This document shows, piece after piece, positions 16,409-25,350 of a stretch of 64,000 bases of DNA (position 1 is the stretch's first letter; each line of letters begins with the position of its first letter). The position numbers and the translations under genes are program-made. A model generated the notes under the pieces. It had not been told where the DNA came from and searched no databases. It saw nothing but the letters and a program-made list of their open reading frames with translations. This stretch comes from RH-AL1 sp965198485 (GTDB taxonomy: Bacteria > Pseudomonadota > Alphaproteobacteria > Rhizobiales > Beijerinckiaceae). The DNA lies in contig CBDAPQ010000005.1 of assembly GCA_965198485.1 (NCBI GenBank), positions 1,798,001-1,862,000 of the forward strand, given 5' to 3'.

Positions 16409-17413
16409 CTAGCCCTCGCTCTCGCGCAGCTCGACGTCGCCACGTTCGGCCATCGACAGCAGCGTGTCGACGATGCCTCGCTTGGCGGCGGCGACGTCCT
16501 TGGCCGGGGCTCCACCGGCGTTGGCCAGTTCGTTCTCGACGAGGCGGCGGGCACGGGCCGTCAGCGCGGACAGGATGTTGGCGCGGAAATCGGCGTCGGT
16601 ATCGGAGAGCGCCATCACGATGCGCTCGCTCGGCACGCTCTCGAACAGGGCCTGGCGGGTCTTGGCCGGCAAGGTGAGCAGATCGTCGAAGGAGAACAGC
16701 TTGGCCGAAAGCGCCTCGGCATCGGCGGGACGCTCGACGCGCAGCGCCTCCATCACGTCGGCGGCGTGCTCGGGCGCCATCTTGTTGATGATCGAGGCGA
16801 TGCGCGAGGTGCCGGCGCCGGGAGCGGCGGGCGGGTTGAGGATAAGGTCCTGCTTGATCCGGGTCTCGAGCACGCGCAGGGCGGCGTCCGCCACCGGGCT
16901 CAGCGCCAGCAGGCGCCGCGTGGCGGCGTTGCGGGTCTCGCGCGGAAGCAGCTCCATGAGCGCTGCGGCGAGCTGCGGCGTCAATCGCGAGAGCGCAAGC
17001 GCGAGCACCTGCGGATGCTGGCGCACGAGGTAGTCGACGAGCGCCTGCGGCGCGATCGTGGCGATCTGCTCCCAGGTGCTGCCGTTCGAGCTGCCGCGCA
17101 CGTCGGACATGATGTCGGCGACCTGCTCGGGCGGCAGCACGCCGGTCAGCAGGTTCTCGGCCTGGTCGAACGAGCCGAGCAGCTCGCCGGCGGTCGCGAA
17201 CTGGTCGGCGAACTCCTCGACGAGATCCTCGATGACGTCCATCGGGACCGCGCCGAGCTGCGCGGCCGAGCGGGTGATGGCCTTGAGTTCGGCGGGGTCG
17301 AAGTGTCCGAGCAGGCGGCTCGCCAGCGGCTTGCCCATGACGAGCAGCAGGGCCGCGACCTTCTCGGATCCCTTCAGCGGCCTGTAGGTGTCGTAGCTGC
17401 CATCGGGCGTCAT
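16409..17413 (-). CDS. fliG: Flagellar motor switch protein FliG
   Basis: Rotor protein that contacts MotA and transmits torque. The 334-residue protein shows the N-terminal domain (KGSEKVAALLLVMG), the middle domain with HPQVLALALSRL, a 2-residue-variant of the EHPQ motif as RQHPQ, and a C-terminal torque-helix region ERIVMALSDTDADFRANILSAL with charged residues. It follows fliN by about 5 bases in the motA-fliM-fliN-fliG-flhB order known in rhizobia. Identification is good although the sequence is diverged from enteric FliG. Confidence 0.93.
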   Translation of the reverse strand: MTPDGSYDTYRPLKGSEKVAALLLVMGKPLASRLLGHFDPAELKAITRSAAQLGAVPMDVIEDLVEEFADQFATAGELLGSFDQAENLLTGVLPPEQVADIMSDVRGSSNGSTWEQIATIAPQALVDYLVRQHPQVLALALSRLTPQLAAALMELLPRETRNAATRRLLALSPVADAALRVLETRIKQDLILNPPAAPGAGTSRIASIINKMAPEHAADVMEALRVERPADAEALSAKLFSFDDLLTLPAKTRQALFESVPSERIVMALSDTDADFRANILSALTARARRLVENELANAGGAPAKDVAAAKRGIVDTLLSMAERGDVELRESEG

Positions 17414-17418
17414 GGCGC

Positions 17419-17745
17419 TTACGCTGCTGGGTCGGGCAGCCCGACGATCTCGACGAGCTTGACGCCGATTTTGGAGGGATCGTCGTCGAGCGCCACGAGC
17501 TCGCCCCGCGCGATGGTGCGCCCGTTGACGACGATGTCGACGGGATCGGAAATATCGTGGTTGAGCGCGATCACGGCGCCGCGATCAAGCGCCATCAGGT
17601 CGGCGATCGGCATCGAGGTCGAGCCGACGAAGACCTGCACCAGGACGGGGATCTTGAGGATCGAAGCGAGGTGGGAGGAGGGCGGGCCTCGCTCGGCCGG
17701 GGCCGCGGCGAAGGGGTTGCTGGTCGCAGAGGGTGCGGGTGACAT
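17419..17745 (-). CDS. fliN: Flagellar motor switch protein FliN
   Basis: C-ring protein of the SpoA (surface presentation of antigens) family. The 108-residue product has a variable N-terminus and one SpoA domain from about residue 30: ILKIPVLVQVFVGSTSMPIA, then IVVNGRTIARGELVALDD. The length and the IVVNG-x-IARGE motif are typical. It starts 5 bases after the fliM stop. It should form the lower C-ring with FliM and FliG encoded beside it. Confidence 0.93.
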   Translation of the reverse strand: MSPAPSATSNPFAAAPAERGPPSSHLASILKIPVLVQVFVGSTSMPIADLMALDRGAVIALNHDISDPVDIVVNGRTIARGELVALDDDPSKIGVKLVEIVGLPDPAA

Positions 17746-17749
17746 GGGA

Positions 17750-18736
17750 TCAGGCCTTGATCAGGTCTTTGAGCGGGCTTGTGCGGAGGCGGAGGGCGGT
17801 GTCGACCGGCGGCGCCGTGTTCGGTCGTGCGAGGGGCGCGATCTCGTCGATGCGCAGCGTGTAGCGATTGTCTTCCTGGCCGATCTCGCCGCGGTAGAGG
17901 CTGCGCCCGTCGCAGACGAGCGACGCTCGCGTGCGCGCCTCGGGCCTCAGCGCCAGCACCTGTCCGGGCTGCAGCTCCGAGAGCTGGCGAAGCGACAAGG
18001 GCATCGCGTCGAGCACCACGTCGATGGAGACGGCCGCGCTCGCGATCTGCTGGCGCAGCTGCGACGACCATTGCGGATCGGTAGTGGGCGGCGGCGCCTC
18101 GATCCTGTCCTCGCTGGCGAAGGCCTGCAGCGCCGCCGGCGGCAGCGCCAGGGTGAGGAGCCCGCGCAGGCCGAAGATCGCGACAGCGAACGTGACGACC
18201 CCGACCTCGCGGGTCGCGGCGCCGCAAACGTCAGGTTGCGGCGGGCCCTCGATCCGTACCGGCTTCGTGCCGGTGAACCCGCGCTCCTTCCACTCGCCGG
18301 CGATGGCGGCCGCGGTCAGCGCCGCGATCGTGTGGGCGTATTGCGCGTCGATCGCGGTCGCCGGACGCATCTCGTCGGGCCGGCACTCGTCGCCGTTGCC
18401 GCCGCAGAGCAGCTCGACGACGGCGTGGACGAAGCTCGTGTCCAAGCTCGCCAGCATGATGCAGCCGATTCCGGCGCATTCCAGCGCCGAGGCGACGGCG
18501 CCGGGCCGCTGCGTCGCGAGATGATCGCGCAGGGGCACCTGGCGGAAACCGACCAGCGCGCCCTCGACCGTCGTTGCCGTCCCCGCCATCGTGCCGAGGC
18601 TCTTCACCAGGGCCGCGAGGAGACGCTCGGCGGCGTCCTTCAACGACGGCGCGCCGTTGAAGGCACCGGCTTCGCCCGTACGGACGGCGCTGGGCCGGGC
18701 GGCCGGGCGTGGGGTTGCGGAGGCGAGCGGGAACAT
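17750..18736 (-). CDS. fliM: Flagellar motor switch protein FliM
   Basis: C-ring protein that in most bacteria binds CheY-P. The 328-residue protein has a CheC-like middle domain (about 50-230) and a C-terminal SpoA domain from about 235 (SAAVSIDVVLDAMPLSLRQL and SLYRGEIGQEDNRYTLRIDE). The N-terminal CheY-binding peptide usual in enteric FliM is not obvious; rhizobial FliM proteins are similarly diverged. The assignment rests on the SpoA domain plus the motA-fliM-fliN order. Start is 1 base after the motA stop. Confidence 0.88.
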   Translation of the reverse strand: MFPLASATPRPAARPSAVRTGEAGAFNGAPSLKDAAERLLAALVKSLGTMAGTATTVEGALVGFRQVPLRDHLATQRPGAVASALECAGIGCIMLASLDTSFVHAVVELLCGGNGDECRPDEMRPATAIDAQYAHTIAALTAAAIAGEWKERGFTGTKPVRIEGPPQPDVCGAATREVGVVTFAVAIFGLRGLLTLALPPAALQAFASEDRIEAPPPTTDPQWSSQLRQQIASAAVSIDVVLDAMPLSLRQLSELQPGQVLALRPEARTRASLVCDGRSLYRGEIGQEDNRYTLRIDEIAPLARPNTAPPVDTALRLRTSPLKDLIKA

Positions 18737-18737
18737 G

Positions 18738-19622
18738 TCAGGCCGCCGCCTTCATCGGCTCGCCCTTGCCGGCGCCGGCCATCGTCTCGTTCTCGACCGC
18801 GTCGATCGAGGGACGATCCTTCGACGAGATCGTCTTGCGGCCGTGCTCGAGCGCGATCAGCGGCATGGCGCCGTTCATGAAGGCGAGCAGCGACTGCTTG
18901 ATGATGACGTAGAGCCGGTAGCGCTTCTCCCGCGTCACCTTGATCTTGGAGGCCAGCGGGCCGGCGAAGCCGTAGGACATGAAGATGCCGGCGAAGGTGC
19001 CGACGAGCGCCGCGCCGATCAGCTCGCCGAGCAGCTCGGGCGACTGGTCGAGCGCGCCCATCGCCTTGATGATGCCGAGCACCGCGGCGACGATGCCGAG
19101 CGCGGGCAGGCCGTCGGCGACGCTCTGGATTGCGCTGTAGGGCTTGAGACGGTCGCGCTTGATGGTCTCGATCTCCTCGTCCATCAGCGCCTCGATCTCG
19201 TGGGTGCGGGCGTTGCCGACGAGGATGAGGCGGACGTAGTCGCAGATGAAGGCCGTCATGTCCTTGTCGGCGAGGGTCTTGGGGAAGCGCTGGAAGAGCT
19301 CGGATTCCTTGGGATTGTCGATCTGCTCCTCGAGGGCGTTACGGCCATTGCCGCGCAGCTCGCGCATCAGGACGTAAAGGAGACCGAGAAGGTCGAGGTA
19401 GTCGCGCTCCTTAGGTGAAGCGCCCTTGATCGCCTCGAGGATCGCCTTGCCGGTGTCCTTGATGGTGGGAAGCGGGTTGGCGACGATGAAGGTGCCGAGC
19501 GCCGAGCCGCCAATGATGATGAACTCGTAGGGCTGCCACAGTACGAAGACGTGCCCGCCCGCGGCCACGAAGCCGCCGAGCATGCAGCCCAAGGCGACGA
19601 TCAAACCTATGGCGAAGCTCAA
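18738..19622 (-). CDS. motA: Flagellar motor stator protein MotA
   Basis: Proton-channel stator subunit. The 294-residue protein has four membrane helices: residues about 2-24, 31-51, and a pair at about 170-220 (LGIVAAVLGIIKAMGALDQ and LIGAALVGTFAGIFMSYGF), with a long cytoplasmic loop between that holds the charged residues interacting with FliG. It is the first gene of the minus-strand operon; the promoter is presumably in the spacer after 19622. The stator partner MotB is not encoded in the window. Confidence 0.95.
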   Translation of the reverse strand: MSFAIGLIVALGCMLGGFVAAGGHVFVLWQPYEFIIIGGSALGTFIVANPLPTIKDTGKAILEAIKGASPKERDYLDLLGLLYVLMRELRGNGRNALEEQIDNPKESELFQRFPKTLADKDMTAFICDYVRLILVGNARTHEIEALMDEEIETIKRDRLKPYSAIQSVADGLPALGIVAAVLGIIKAMGALDQSPELLGELIGAALVGTFAGIFMSYGFAGPLASKIKVTREKRYRLYVIIKQSLLAFMNGAMPLIALEHGRKTISSKDRPSIDAVENETMAGAGKGEPMKAAA

Positions 19623-20072
19623 GGCGGCTCTCCTGCTGAACGAGGTCAGTTCAACAGGAAAGCCTTGCCCGAGGCTGGCGGAACGCTCTTCCCGGCGGCG
19701 TCATCCGGGGCGCCGAAGGCGAACCCGGAACCGCTGAGCGTAAGCGACGCCACCAAGCGCGAGGTGCACCGGTTGCGGGTTCTCGCTATGCCAAGGCATT
19801 CACACTTTCGGGTCCGCCCCTGCGAAACGATGCGGGGTAAGCCCTTCTTCCCTTGCGGTAGAAGGGGGCGCGAAGCGCCGGATGAGGGTCGCTCGATCTT
19901 GGCGGTTGGACCTGCGGCAGAGATGAGCGGCGACGTTACCCGACCCCTCATCCGCCCTTCGGGCACCTTCTCCCGCAAGGGGAGAAGGAAGCCCCGCACT
20001 TCTCCGAAAAAATTTGTCAATCCGGTAGACGCTTCGCGAGCCCCGGAATGACGCCACTCGGGAGCGGATGCG
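19623..20072. other. 450-base intergenic region carrying repeats
   Basis: No convincing gene is seen between motA and the hydrolase. The centre is a RIME-like inverted repeat pair (annotated separately). The left 200 bases should hold the motA promoter on the minus strand, but no clear -35/-10 pair was identified. The right end (about 20010-20055) has another repeat-like segment, CAATCCGGTAGACGCTTCGC. Confidence 0.5.
19841..19993. repeat. RIME-like palindromic repeat pair, inverted
   Basis: Two diverged copies of one ~50-base unit in opposite orientation: left copy 19841-19891, right copy 19941-19993. Each contains its own stems, for example CTTCTCCCGCAAGGGGAGAA and CGCCCTTCGGGCAC in the right copy, and each has a GGATGAGGG(T)CG / CGACCCCTCATCC end facing the centre. 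The unit resembles the rhizobial intergenic mosaic elements (RIME). The 49-base centre is unique. Assignment is by recognition of the CCTCATCC...GCACCTTCTCC pattern. Confidence 0.65.
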
Positions 20073-20672
20073 CTACCCCCGTATGTCGCTCACCTTGGGC
20101 ACGATCACCGCGAAAAGGTCGGCGAGCGCGGCGAGGCTCGCCTGCTGCAGCGCGGCGGCCGAGACCGTAGCGCCGTCCAAACCGGGCAGGCTGCGCGTCG
20201 CCGTGGTCGAAGCCACGACTGTCGGGCGGAAGCCGAGGTTGAAGGCCGCGCGAGCCGTCGAGTTCACGCACATGTGCGTCATGAAGCCGGCCAGGATGAG
20301 ATCCTTGGTACCGGCGGCCGACAGCTTCTCCTGCAGTTCGGTGCCGACGAAGGCGGAGGGATAGTTCTTGACGATGGTCTGCTCGCCGGCACGCGGCGCG
20401 ACCTCGTCGGCGATGGCGCCGCTGCGGTCCTGCAGGTCGTAGGGCGAGCCGGCGCCGGCGTCGTGCTGCACGTGGAAGATCGGGATGCCGGCCTCGCGCG
20501 CCCGCTCGAGCAGGGCGGCCGCCTCGACGATCGCGGGCTCGACGCCCTCGAGCTTCATCACGCCCTCGCGGTAGGTGTTCTGCAGGTCGATCATGATCAG
20601 CGTCGCGCCCGTGAGGCTCGGAGCCTCGCTGCCGAGGCCGGACACGTCGCGGAGAGTCTTGAGCTGGCTCAT
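20073..20672 (-). CDS. Isochorismatase-family cysteine hydrolase
   Basis: A 199-residue cysteine hydrolase of the isochorismatase/nicotinamidase fold. The catalytic triad is visible: Asp29 (LIMIDLQNTY), Lys102 (IVKNYPSAFVGT) and Cys135 (GFMTHMCVNSTARAA), with the cis-peptide region before the Cys. The substrate cannot be told from sequence; possible amide, isochorismate-like or N-carbamoyl substrates. It is a lone gene on the minus strand with no pathway neighbours. A Shine-Dalgarno-like GAGGGCCACC lies upstream of the ATG. Confidence 0.88.
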   Translation of the reverse strand: MSQLKTLRDVSGLGSEAPSLTGATLIMIDLQNTYREGVMKLEGVEPAIVEAAALLERAREAGIPIFHVQHDAGAGSPYDLQDRSGAIADEVAPRAGEQTIVKNYPSAFVGTELQEKLSAAGTKDLILAGFMTHMCVNSTARAAFNLGFRPTVVASTTATRSLPGLDGATVSAAALQQASLAALADLFAVIVPKVSDIRG

Positions 20673-20789
20673 GGTGGCCCTCGGGCGTGACGCGGCGAGG
20701 CGTCGTTTCGGTCAGAACTCCACTTGCAGCCTGGCCGTGAGTCGGCAAGCCCGACATGCGGCTGAGATCGGTCACTCAGACCGACCCGT

Positions 20790-21086
20790 TCACGAGCAGT
20801 TCGGACGTCCGTAGATCACGCGTGTCCGCGCCGTTTGCTTCAGTCCGCGTCCGACCTCGATGACGACCGGGCAGTGCGGCGGCGAGGGCGGCACCGGCGG
20901 CTGCGTCAAGGGCGGCGGACCGCCGACGAATTCGGGCGGGGGCAATGGAGGCCGCGGCGGCAGCACGCCGAAGCCATCGTCGACGACGCCGACCTCGCTG
21001 GGAAAACCGTAGAATTGCGCCGAAGCCGAATTCGGCAAAAGCACAATGCTCAACACGAAAAGCGTGAGTCTAGACGAACGACACAT
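20790..21086 (-). CDS. Small secreted proline-rich protein, unknown
   Basis: A 98-residue protein with a clear signal peptide (MCRSSRLTLFVLSIVLLPNS, cleavage likely after ASA at 23) followed by about 45 residues rich in Pro and Gly (PPRPPLPPPEFVGGPPPLTQ) and a C-terminal part with two cysteines (HCPVVIEVG and GRPNC), possibly a disulfide. I do not recognise a family. It would be periplasmic or surface exposed. The signal peptide and disulfide-ready tail support a real gene. Confidence 0.6.
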   Translation of the reverse strand: MCRSSRLTLFVLSIVLLPNSASAQFYGFPSEVGVVDDGFGVLPPRPPLPPPEFVGGPPPLTQPPVPPSPPHCPVVIEVGRGLKQTARTRVIYGRPNCS

Positions 21087-21291
21087 GAATACTCCATCGA
21101 CGCGGCCTTGGGCCTCTTATACGTTGTGCCCGATTGATCGGCCGGCTGTTCCGGATTGCGACGGATGTCGTAGCTTGGGACGGCGAAGCGCATCGAGATA
21201 GGCACCTGGCCCATCACAGCAAGTCGCGAACCGTCTCGATGCGGTGCAGCGAAGGAACGGCGGTCCTTCAGGCCGCGGCGGAGGACGTGAC

Positions 21292-21621
21292 GTGAGTGGA
21301 CGTGAATTCGATGGGGTCGACGGCGCGACACGCGCCATGTTGGCCAATCCTACGTTCCAGAAATTGACACGTTCGCGGGCCACGCTCGGATGGACGCTGT
21401 CGGCGATCATGTGGATCATCTACTTCGGCTTCATCCTCCTCGTCGCCTTCGACAAAGGCTTTCTCGCCACGGTCGTCGCCGGCCAGGTCACATCGATGGG
21501 GATCGTCATCGGCCTCGGCGTGCTGATCTCGGCCTTCGTGCTCGTCGCGATCTATGTCGTGATCGCCAACACGAGGTTCGATCGTCTCACGCGCGACCTG
21601 CGCCGCGAGGTTGGGTTGTGA
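21292..21621 (+). CDS. DUF485 membrane protein (YjcH-like)
   Basis: A 109-residue protein starting at GTG 21292 with a GGAGG site 8 bases upstream; the frame opens earlier at 21244 but without a ribosome site. Two membrane helices at about 34-56 and 65-90 (IMWIIYFGFILLVAFDKGF, VIGLGVLISAFVLVAIYVVI) and the loop FDKGFLATVV match DUF485 proteins such as YjcH, which precede actP. Its TGA overlaps the GTG of actP, so they form a coupled pair. Its function is unknown but it is linked to acetate uptake. Confidence 0.88.
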   Translation: MSGREFDGVDGATRAMLANPTFQKLTRSRATLGWTLSAIMWIIYFGFILLVAFDKGFLATVVAGQVTSMGIVIGLGVLISAFVLVAIYVVIANTRFDRLTRDLRREVGL

Positions 21622-23330
21622 GCGCCGCTCCGGCCAAGCGCCGCTTCCCCAAGGCCCTCTTCGCGAGCGGTGTGCTCGTCGCCGTCGGCGGCACCGTCGC
21701 GCTCGCCGCGGAAGGCATCCAGGGCCACGTCGATCAGGCTCCGCTGAACATCGTCGCGATCGTCATGTTCTTCGCTTTCGTGCTGCTCACGCTTTTCATC
21801 ACCTATCGCGCGGCGATGGGCACCAAGACGGCGTCCGACTTCTACGCGGCCGGCGGCGGCATCACCGGTCTCCAGAACGGTCTCGCCATCGCCGGCGACT
21901 TCATGTCCGCCGCCTCGTTCCTCGGCATCTCCGGCCTGGTCTACACGTCGGGCTTTGATGGGCTGATCTACTCGATCGGCTTCCTCGTGGGCTGGCCGAT
22001 CGTGCTGTTCCTGATCGCGGAACGCTTGCGCAACCTGGGCAAGTACACCTTCGCCGACGTCGCCTCGTTCCGCCTGGCGCAGACCCCGATCCGGGTGCTC
22101 TCGGCCTGCGGCACGCTGATCGTGGTCGCGTTCTACCTTATCGCGCAGATGGTCGGCGCCGGTAAGCTGATCCAGCTCCTGTTCGGCCTGCCGTACTTCT
22201 ACGCCGTCATTATTGTCGGCGTGCTGATGATCGTCTACGTCGCCTTCGGCGGCATGAAGGCGACCACCTGGGTGCAGATCATCAAGGCTGGGCTGCTCTT
22301 GGCGGGCGCGTCGCTGATCGCGCTATTGGTTCTCATCAAGTTCCACTTCAACCCGGACGAGCTGTTCACCGCCGCCACCAAGATCCAGCCCAAGGGCCTG
22401 AAGATCATGGCGCCGGGCGGCTTCGTGGCCGATCCGATCTCGGCGGTATCGCTCGGCCTCGCCCTGATGTTCGGCACCGCCGGCCTGCCGCATATCCTGA
22501 TGCGCTTTTTCACAGTGCGCGACGCGCAGGCCGCCCGCAAGTCGGTGCTCTACGCCACCGGCTTCATAGGCTATTTCTATATTCTCACATTCATCATCGG
22601 CTTCGGCGCCATCGTCTTCCTGATGAACGATCCGGCCTACTTCAAGCTCGGCGCCAACGGCGCCTACGACAAGATCAAGGACCTGCTCGGTTCGTCCAAC
22701 ATGGCCGCCGTCGATCTCGCCAAGGCCGTGGGCGGCGACCTGCTCTTCGGCTTCATCGCCGCCGTGGCCTTCGCCACCATCCTCGCGGTGGTCGCCGGCC
22801 TGACCCTGGCCGCCGCCTCCGCGGTCAGCCACGACCTGTATGCCAACGTCTTCGCTCGCGGGCGCTCCACGGAGAAGACCGAGGTCAACATCTCGAAAGC
22901 CTCGGCGGTGGCGATCGGCCTGATCGCCATCGTGCTCGGCATCGTGTTCGAGAAGCAGAATGTCGCCTTCATGGTCGGCCTCGCCTTCTCCGTGGCGGCG
23001 AGCTGCAACTTCCCCGTGCTGGTCATGTCCATTATGTGGCGGGGCTGCACGACCACGGGCGCCCTCGTCGGCGGCTGGCTCGGCCTGATCAGCTCGGTGA
23101 CGATGGTGGTGCTCTCGAAGGCCTTTTGGGTCACCTCGCTTGGCCATAAGGCGGCAATCTTCCCCTACGACAACCCGGCGATTTTCTCGATGCCGATCGC
23201 CTTTGCCGGGATCATCGTGTTCTCGATGCTCGACAAGAGTCGTCGCGCCGAACGGGAGAAAGCTTCGTTCGACGCGCAATACGTCCGCTCCGAAACCGGC
23301 ATCGGCGCGCTCGGCGCCCACGCGCACTGA
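21618..23330 (+). CDS. actP: Cation/acetate symporter ActP
   Basis: Sodium:solute symporter (SSS family) for acetate and similar monocarboxylates. Starting from the GTG overlapping the DUF485 stop, the protein has 570 residues and about 13-14 membrane helices. Family signatures include MGTKTASDFYAAGGGITGLQ, GDFMSAASFLGISGLVY and FGTAGLPHILMRFFTV. An N-terminal hydrophobic segment precedes the core. Coupled DUF485-ActP is the E. coli yjcH-actP arrangement; it can supply acetyl units to the PHB pathway encoded nearby. Confidence 0.94.
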   Translation: MSAAPAKRRFPKALFASGVLVAVGGTVALAAEGIQGHVDQAPLNIVAIVMFFAFVLLTLFITYRAAMGTKTASDFYAAGGGITGLQNGLAIAGDFMSAASFLGISGLVYTSGFDGLIYSIGFLVGWPIVLFLIAERLRNLGKYTFADVASFRLAQTPIRVLSACGTLIVVAFYLIAQMVGAGKLIQLLFGLPYFYAVIIVGVLMIVYVAFGGMKATTWVQIIKAGLLLAGASLIALLVLIKFHFNPDELFTAATKIQPKGLKIMAPGGFVADPISAVSLGLALMFGTAGLPHILMRFFTVRDAQAARKSVLYATGFIGYFYILTFIIGFGAIVFLMNDPAYFKLGANGAYDKIKDLLGSSNMAAVDLAKAVGGDLLFGFIAAVAFATILAVVAGLTLAAASAVSHDLYANVFARGRSTEKTEVNISKASAVAIGLIAIVLGIVFEKQNVAFMVGLAFSVAASCNFPVLVMSIMWRGCTTTGALVGGWLGLISSVTMVVLSKAFWVTSLGHKAAIFPYDNPAIFSMPIAFAGIIVFSMLDKSRRAEREKASFDAQYVRSETGIGALGAHAH

Positions 23331-23492
23331 GGCGTTCCGGCAGGCCTCGACGGAAGCCCGGCCTCGTGCCGGCCTCTTCGCCTTGGCGGTTGGCTCCCTC
23401 GTGACGTTGCGCCATAGCTGGCGCATGCAACGGGATTACCTTTGACCTCGGCCCGCGATGGCCCCGCGTATTCCGCCGCTTCCGCGGATCGC

Positions 23493-25250
23493 ATGCGCGC
23501 CGTCGTGGCGCGCCTGCGCAACACCGTGCGTGCCGGCGAGAGCGGCCTCATCGTCCTCGCCGTCGTGATCGGCATCATCGCCGGGCTCACCACGACCACC
23601 CTGTCGCGGCTCGCGGCGGGGCTTCACCACCTGCTTTACGGGCGATCCGCGCTCAGCGCCTCCGACCACCTCGCGAATACATGGCTGGCCTTGGTGCCGG
23701 CTTGTGGCGGCCTGCTGCTCGGCGTCTGCAGCCGCTTGCTTCTGCACCGCCGTCACCGCCCCGTCGATCCCATCGAAGCCAACGCGCTCGCCGGCGGCCG
23801 CATGTCGGTGCTCGATTCCCTCATCATCGGCGCGCAGACGCTCTGCTCCAACGGATGCGGTGCCTCCGTCGGGCTCGAGGCCGGCTACACCCAGCTCGGC
23901 TCGGGCCTGGCCTCCTATCTCGGCCGTTTCTTCAACCTGCGCCGCGCCGACCTGCGCATGATGGTGGGCGCGGGCGCCGCCGCCGCCATCGCCGCCGCCT
24001 TCGGCGCGCCGCTCACCGGCGCCTTCTACGGCTTCGAGATCATCATCGGCACCTACACGCCCTTCGGCCTGGCGCCGGTGGTGGCGGCGGCGATTTCCAG
24101 CGTGCTGGTGGCGCGCTCGATCGGCATGGGCGAGGCCTTCATCGGCCATCTCGCCTCCGACGCGACGCTCGATGGCCGCAGCATCGCGCTGCTGCTGCTG
24201 TTGTCGCTGGCCTGCGCCGGGCTCGGCATCGCCATCATGCGCGGGGTCACGTTGACCGAGAACCTCTTCAAGCGCAGCCGCATTCCGGCCTGGCTGCAGC
24301 CCGCCGTCGGCGGGCTCGGCCTCGGCGTCATGGCGCTGATCACGCCGCATATGCTGTCGGCAGGCCACGGCGCGCTGGCGGCGCTGCTGCATGCGCCGCC
24401 GTCCGTGCTGTTCGTCGCGGTGACGCTGCTGCTGAAGTCCTGCGCCTCGGCAATCTCGATCGGCAGCGGCTTCCGCGGCGGCCTGTTCTTCGCATCGCTC
24501 TATCTGGGCGGCCTCACCGGCACCCTCTTCCACGGGGTCGCGGCGGCCTTGGCGCCCGGCGTCCCGCTCGATGCCGTGACCTGCGCCGTCGTCGGCATGG
24601 CCGGCCTCTCCGTCACTGTCATCGGCGGCCCGCTGACCATGAGCTTCCTCGCCCTGGAGGCGACCGGCGACTACGCCCTCTCCATCCTGATCCTGGCCAC
24701 GACGACGCTCGACTCCGTGCTGGTGCGACGCCTCTTCGGCTACAGCTTCGCCACCTGGCGCCTGCACCTGCGCGGCGAGTCGATCCGCTCGGCACAGGAC
24801 GTCGGCTGGATCCGCTCGCTGACCGTAGGCCGCCTGATGCGCCGCGATATCGAGACCACCTATGCCGACGCGACGCTGAGCAGCTTCCTCGAAAGCCACC
24901 CGCTCGGCAGCGACTACTGGATCGTCGCCACCGATCCGTTCGGGCGCTACGCCGGAATGGTCTCGCTCAACGAGGCGCACACCATGACCTTCGACGACGT
25001 TCGCTGCCGACAGCCGCTGACCGCACTGCTGCGCCACATCGACGTCGTGCTGACCCGCGACATGAACATCCAGGAGGCGGCGCGGATGTTCGAGGCCATC
25101 GAGGGCGAGGCGCTGGCGGTGGTCGAGAGCGCCACCAACGACAGCGTCGTCGGCCTGCTCAGCGAAGCGCACGTCCTGCGGCGCTATACCGAAGAGCTCG
25201 ACCGCGCGCGCCGCGACCTCTCGGGCGAAGCCTGGATCGGCGAGTGCTAG
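23493..25250 (+). CDS. CLC-type chloride channel/antiporter with C-terminal CBS pair
   Basis: Voltage-gated-chloride-channel family membrane protein of about 585 residues from ATG 23493; a TTG at 23442 would add 17. About ten to twelve membrane segments are followed by a soluble region from about 445 with two CBS-like units (SLTVGRLMRRDIETTYADAT and DVVLTRDMNIQEAARMFEAI). CLC motifs are present but altered: GASVGLEAGYTQLGSG replaces the usual GxEGP gate motif while keeping the glutamate, and GSGFRGGLFFASL replaces GGxFxP. The first GSGIP-type motif is not recognisable. Ion selectivity is therefore unsure. Confidence 0.8.
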   Translation: MRAVVARLRNTVRAGESGLIVLAVVIGIIAGLTTTTLSRLAAGLHHLLYGRSALSASDHLANTWLALVPACGGLLLGVCSRLLLHRRHRPVDPIEANALAGGRMSVLDSLIIGAQTLCSNGCGASVGLEAGYTQLGSGLASYLGRFFNLRRADLRMMVGAGAAAAIAAAFGAPLTGAFYGFEIIIGTYTPFGLAPVVAAAISSVLVARSIGMGEAFIGHLASDATLDGRSIALLLLLSLACAGLGIAIMRGVTLTENLFKRSRIPAWLQPAVGGLGLGVMALITPHMLSAGHGALAALLHAPPSVLFVAVTLLLKSCASAISIGSGFRGGLFFASLYLGGLTGTLFHGVAAALAPGVPLDAVTCAVVGMAGLSVTVIGGPLTMSFLALEATGDYALSILILATTTLDSVLVRRLFGYSFATWRLHLRGESIRSAQDVGWIRSLTVGRLMRRDIETTYADATLSSFLESHPLGSDYWIVATDPFGRYAGMVSLNEAHTMTFDDVRCRQPLTALLRHIDVVLTRDMNIQEAARMFEAIEGEALAVVESATNDSVVGLLSEAHVLRRYTEELDRARRDLSGEAWIGEC

Positions 25251-25350
25251 GCCGGCGCCGACGTGCTCGGAAATATTTCATTGAAACAGGCTTCCACTGC
25301 GTCAGCCTGCGTCAGGCGTCATGCCAACTTCGGCGCGGAGCGAGTTTATT

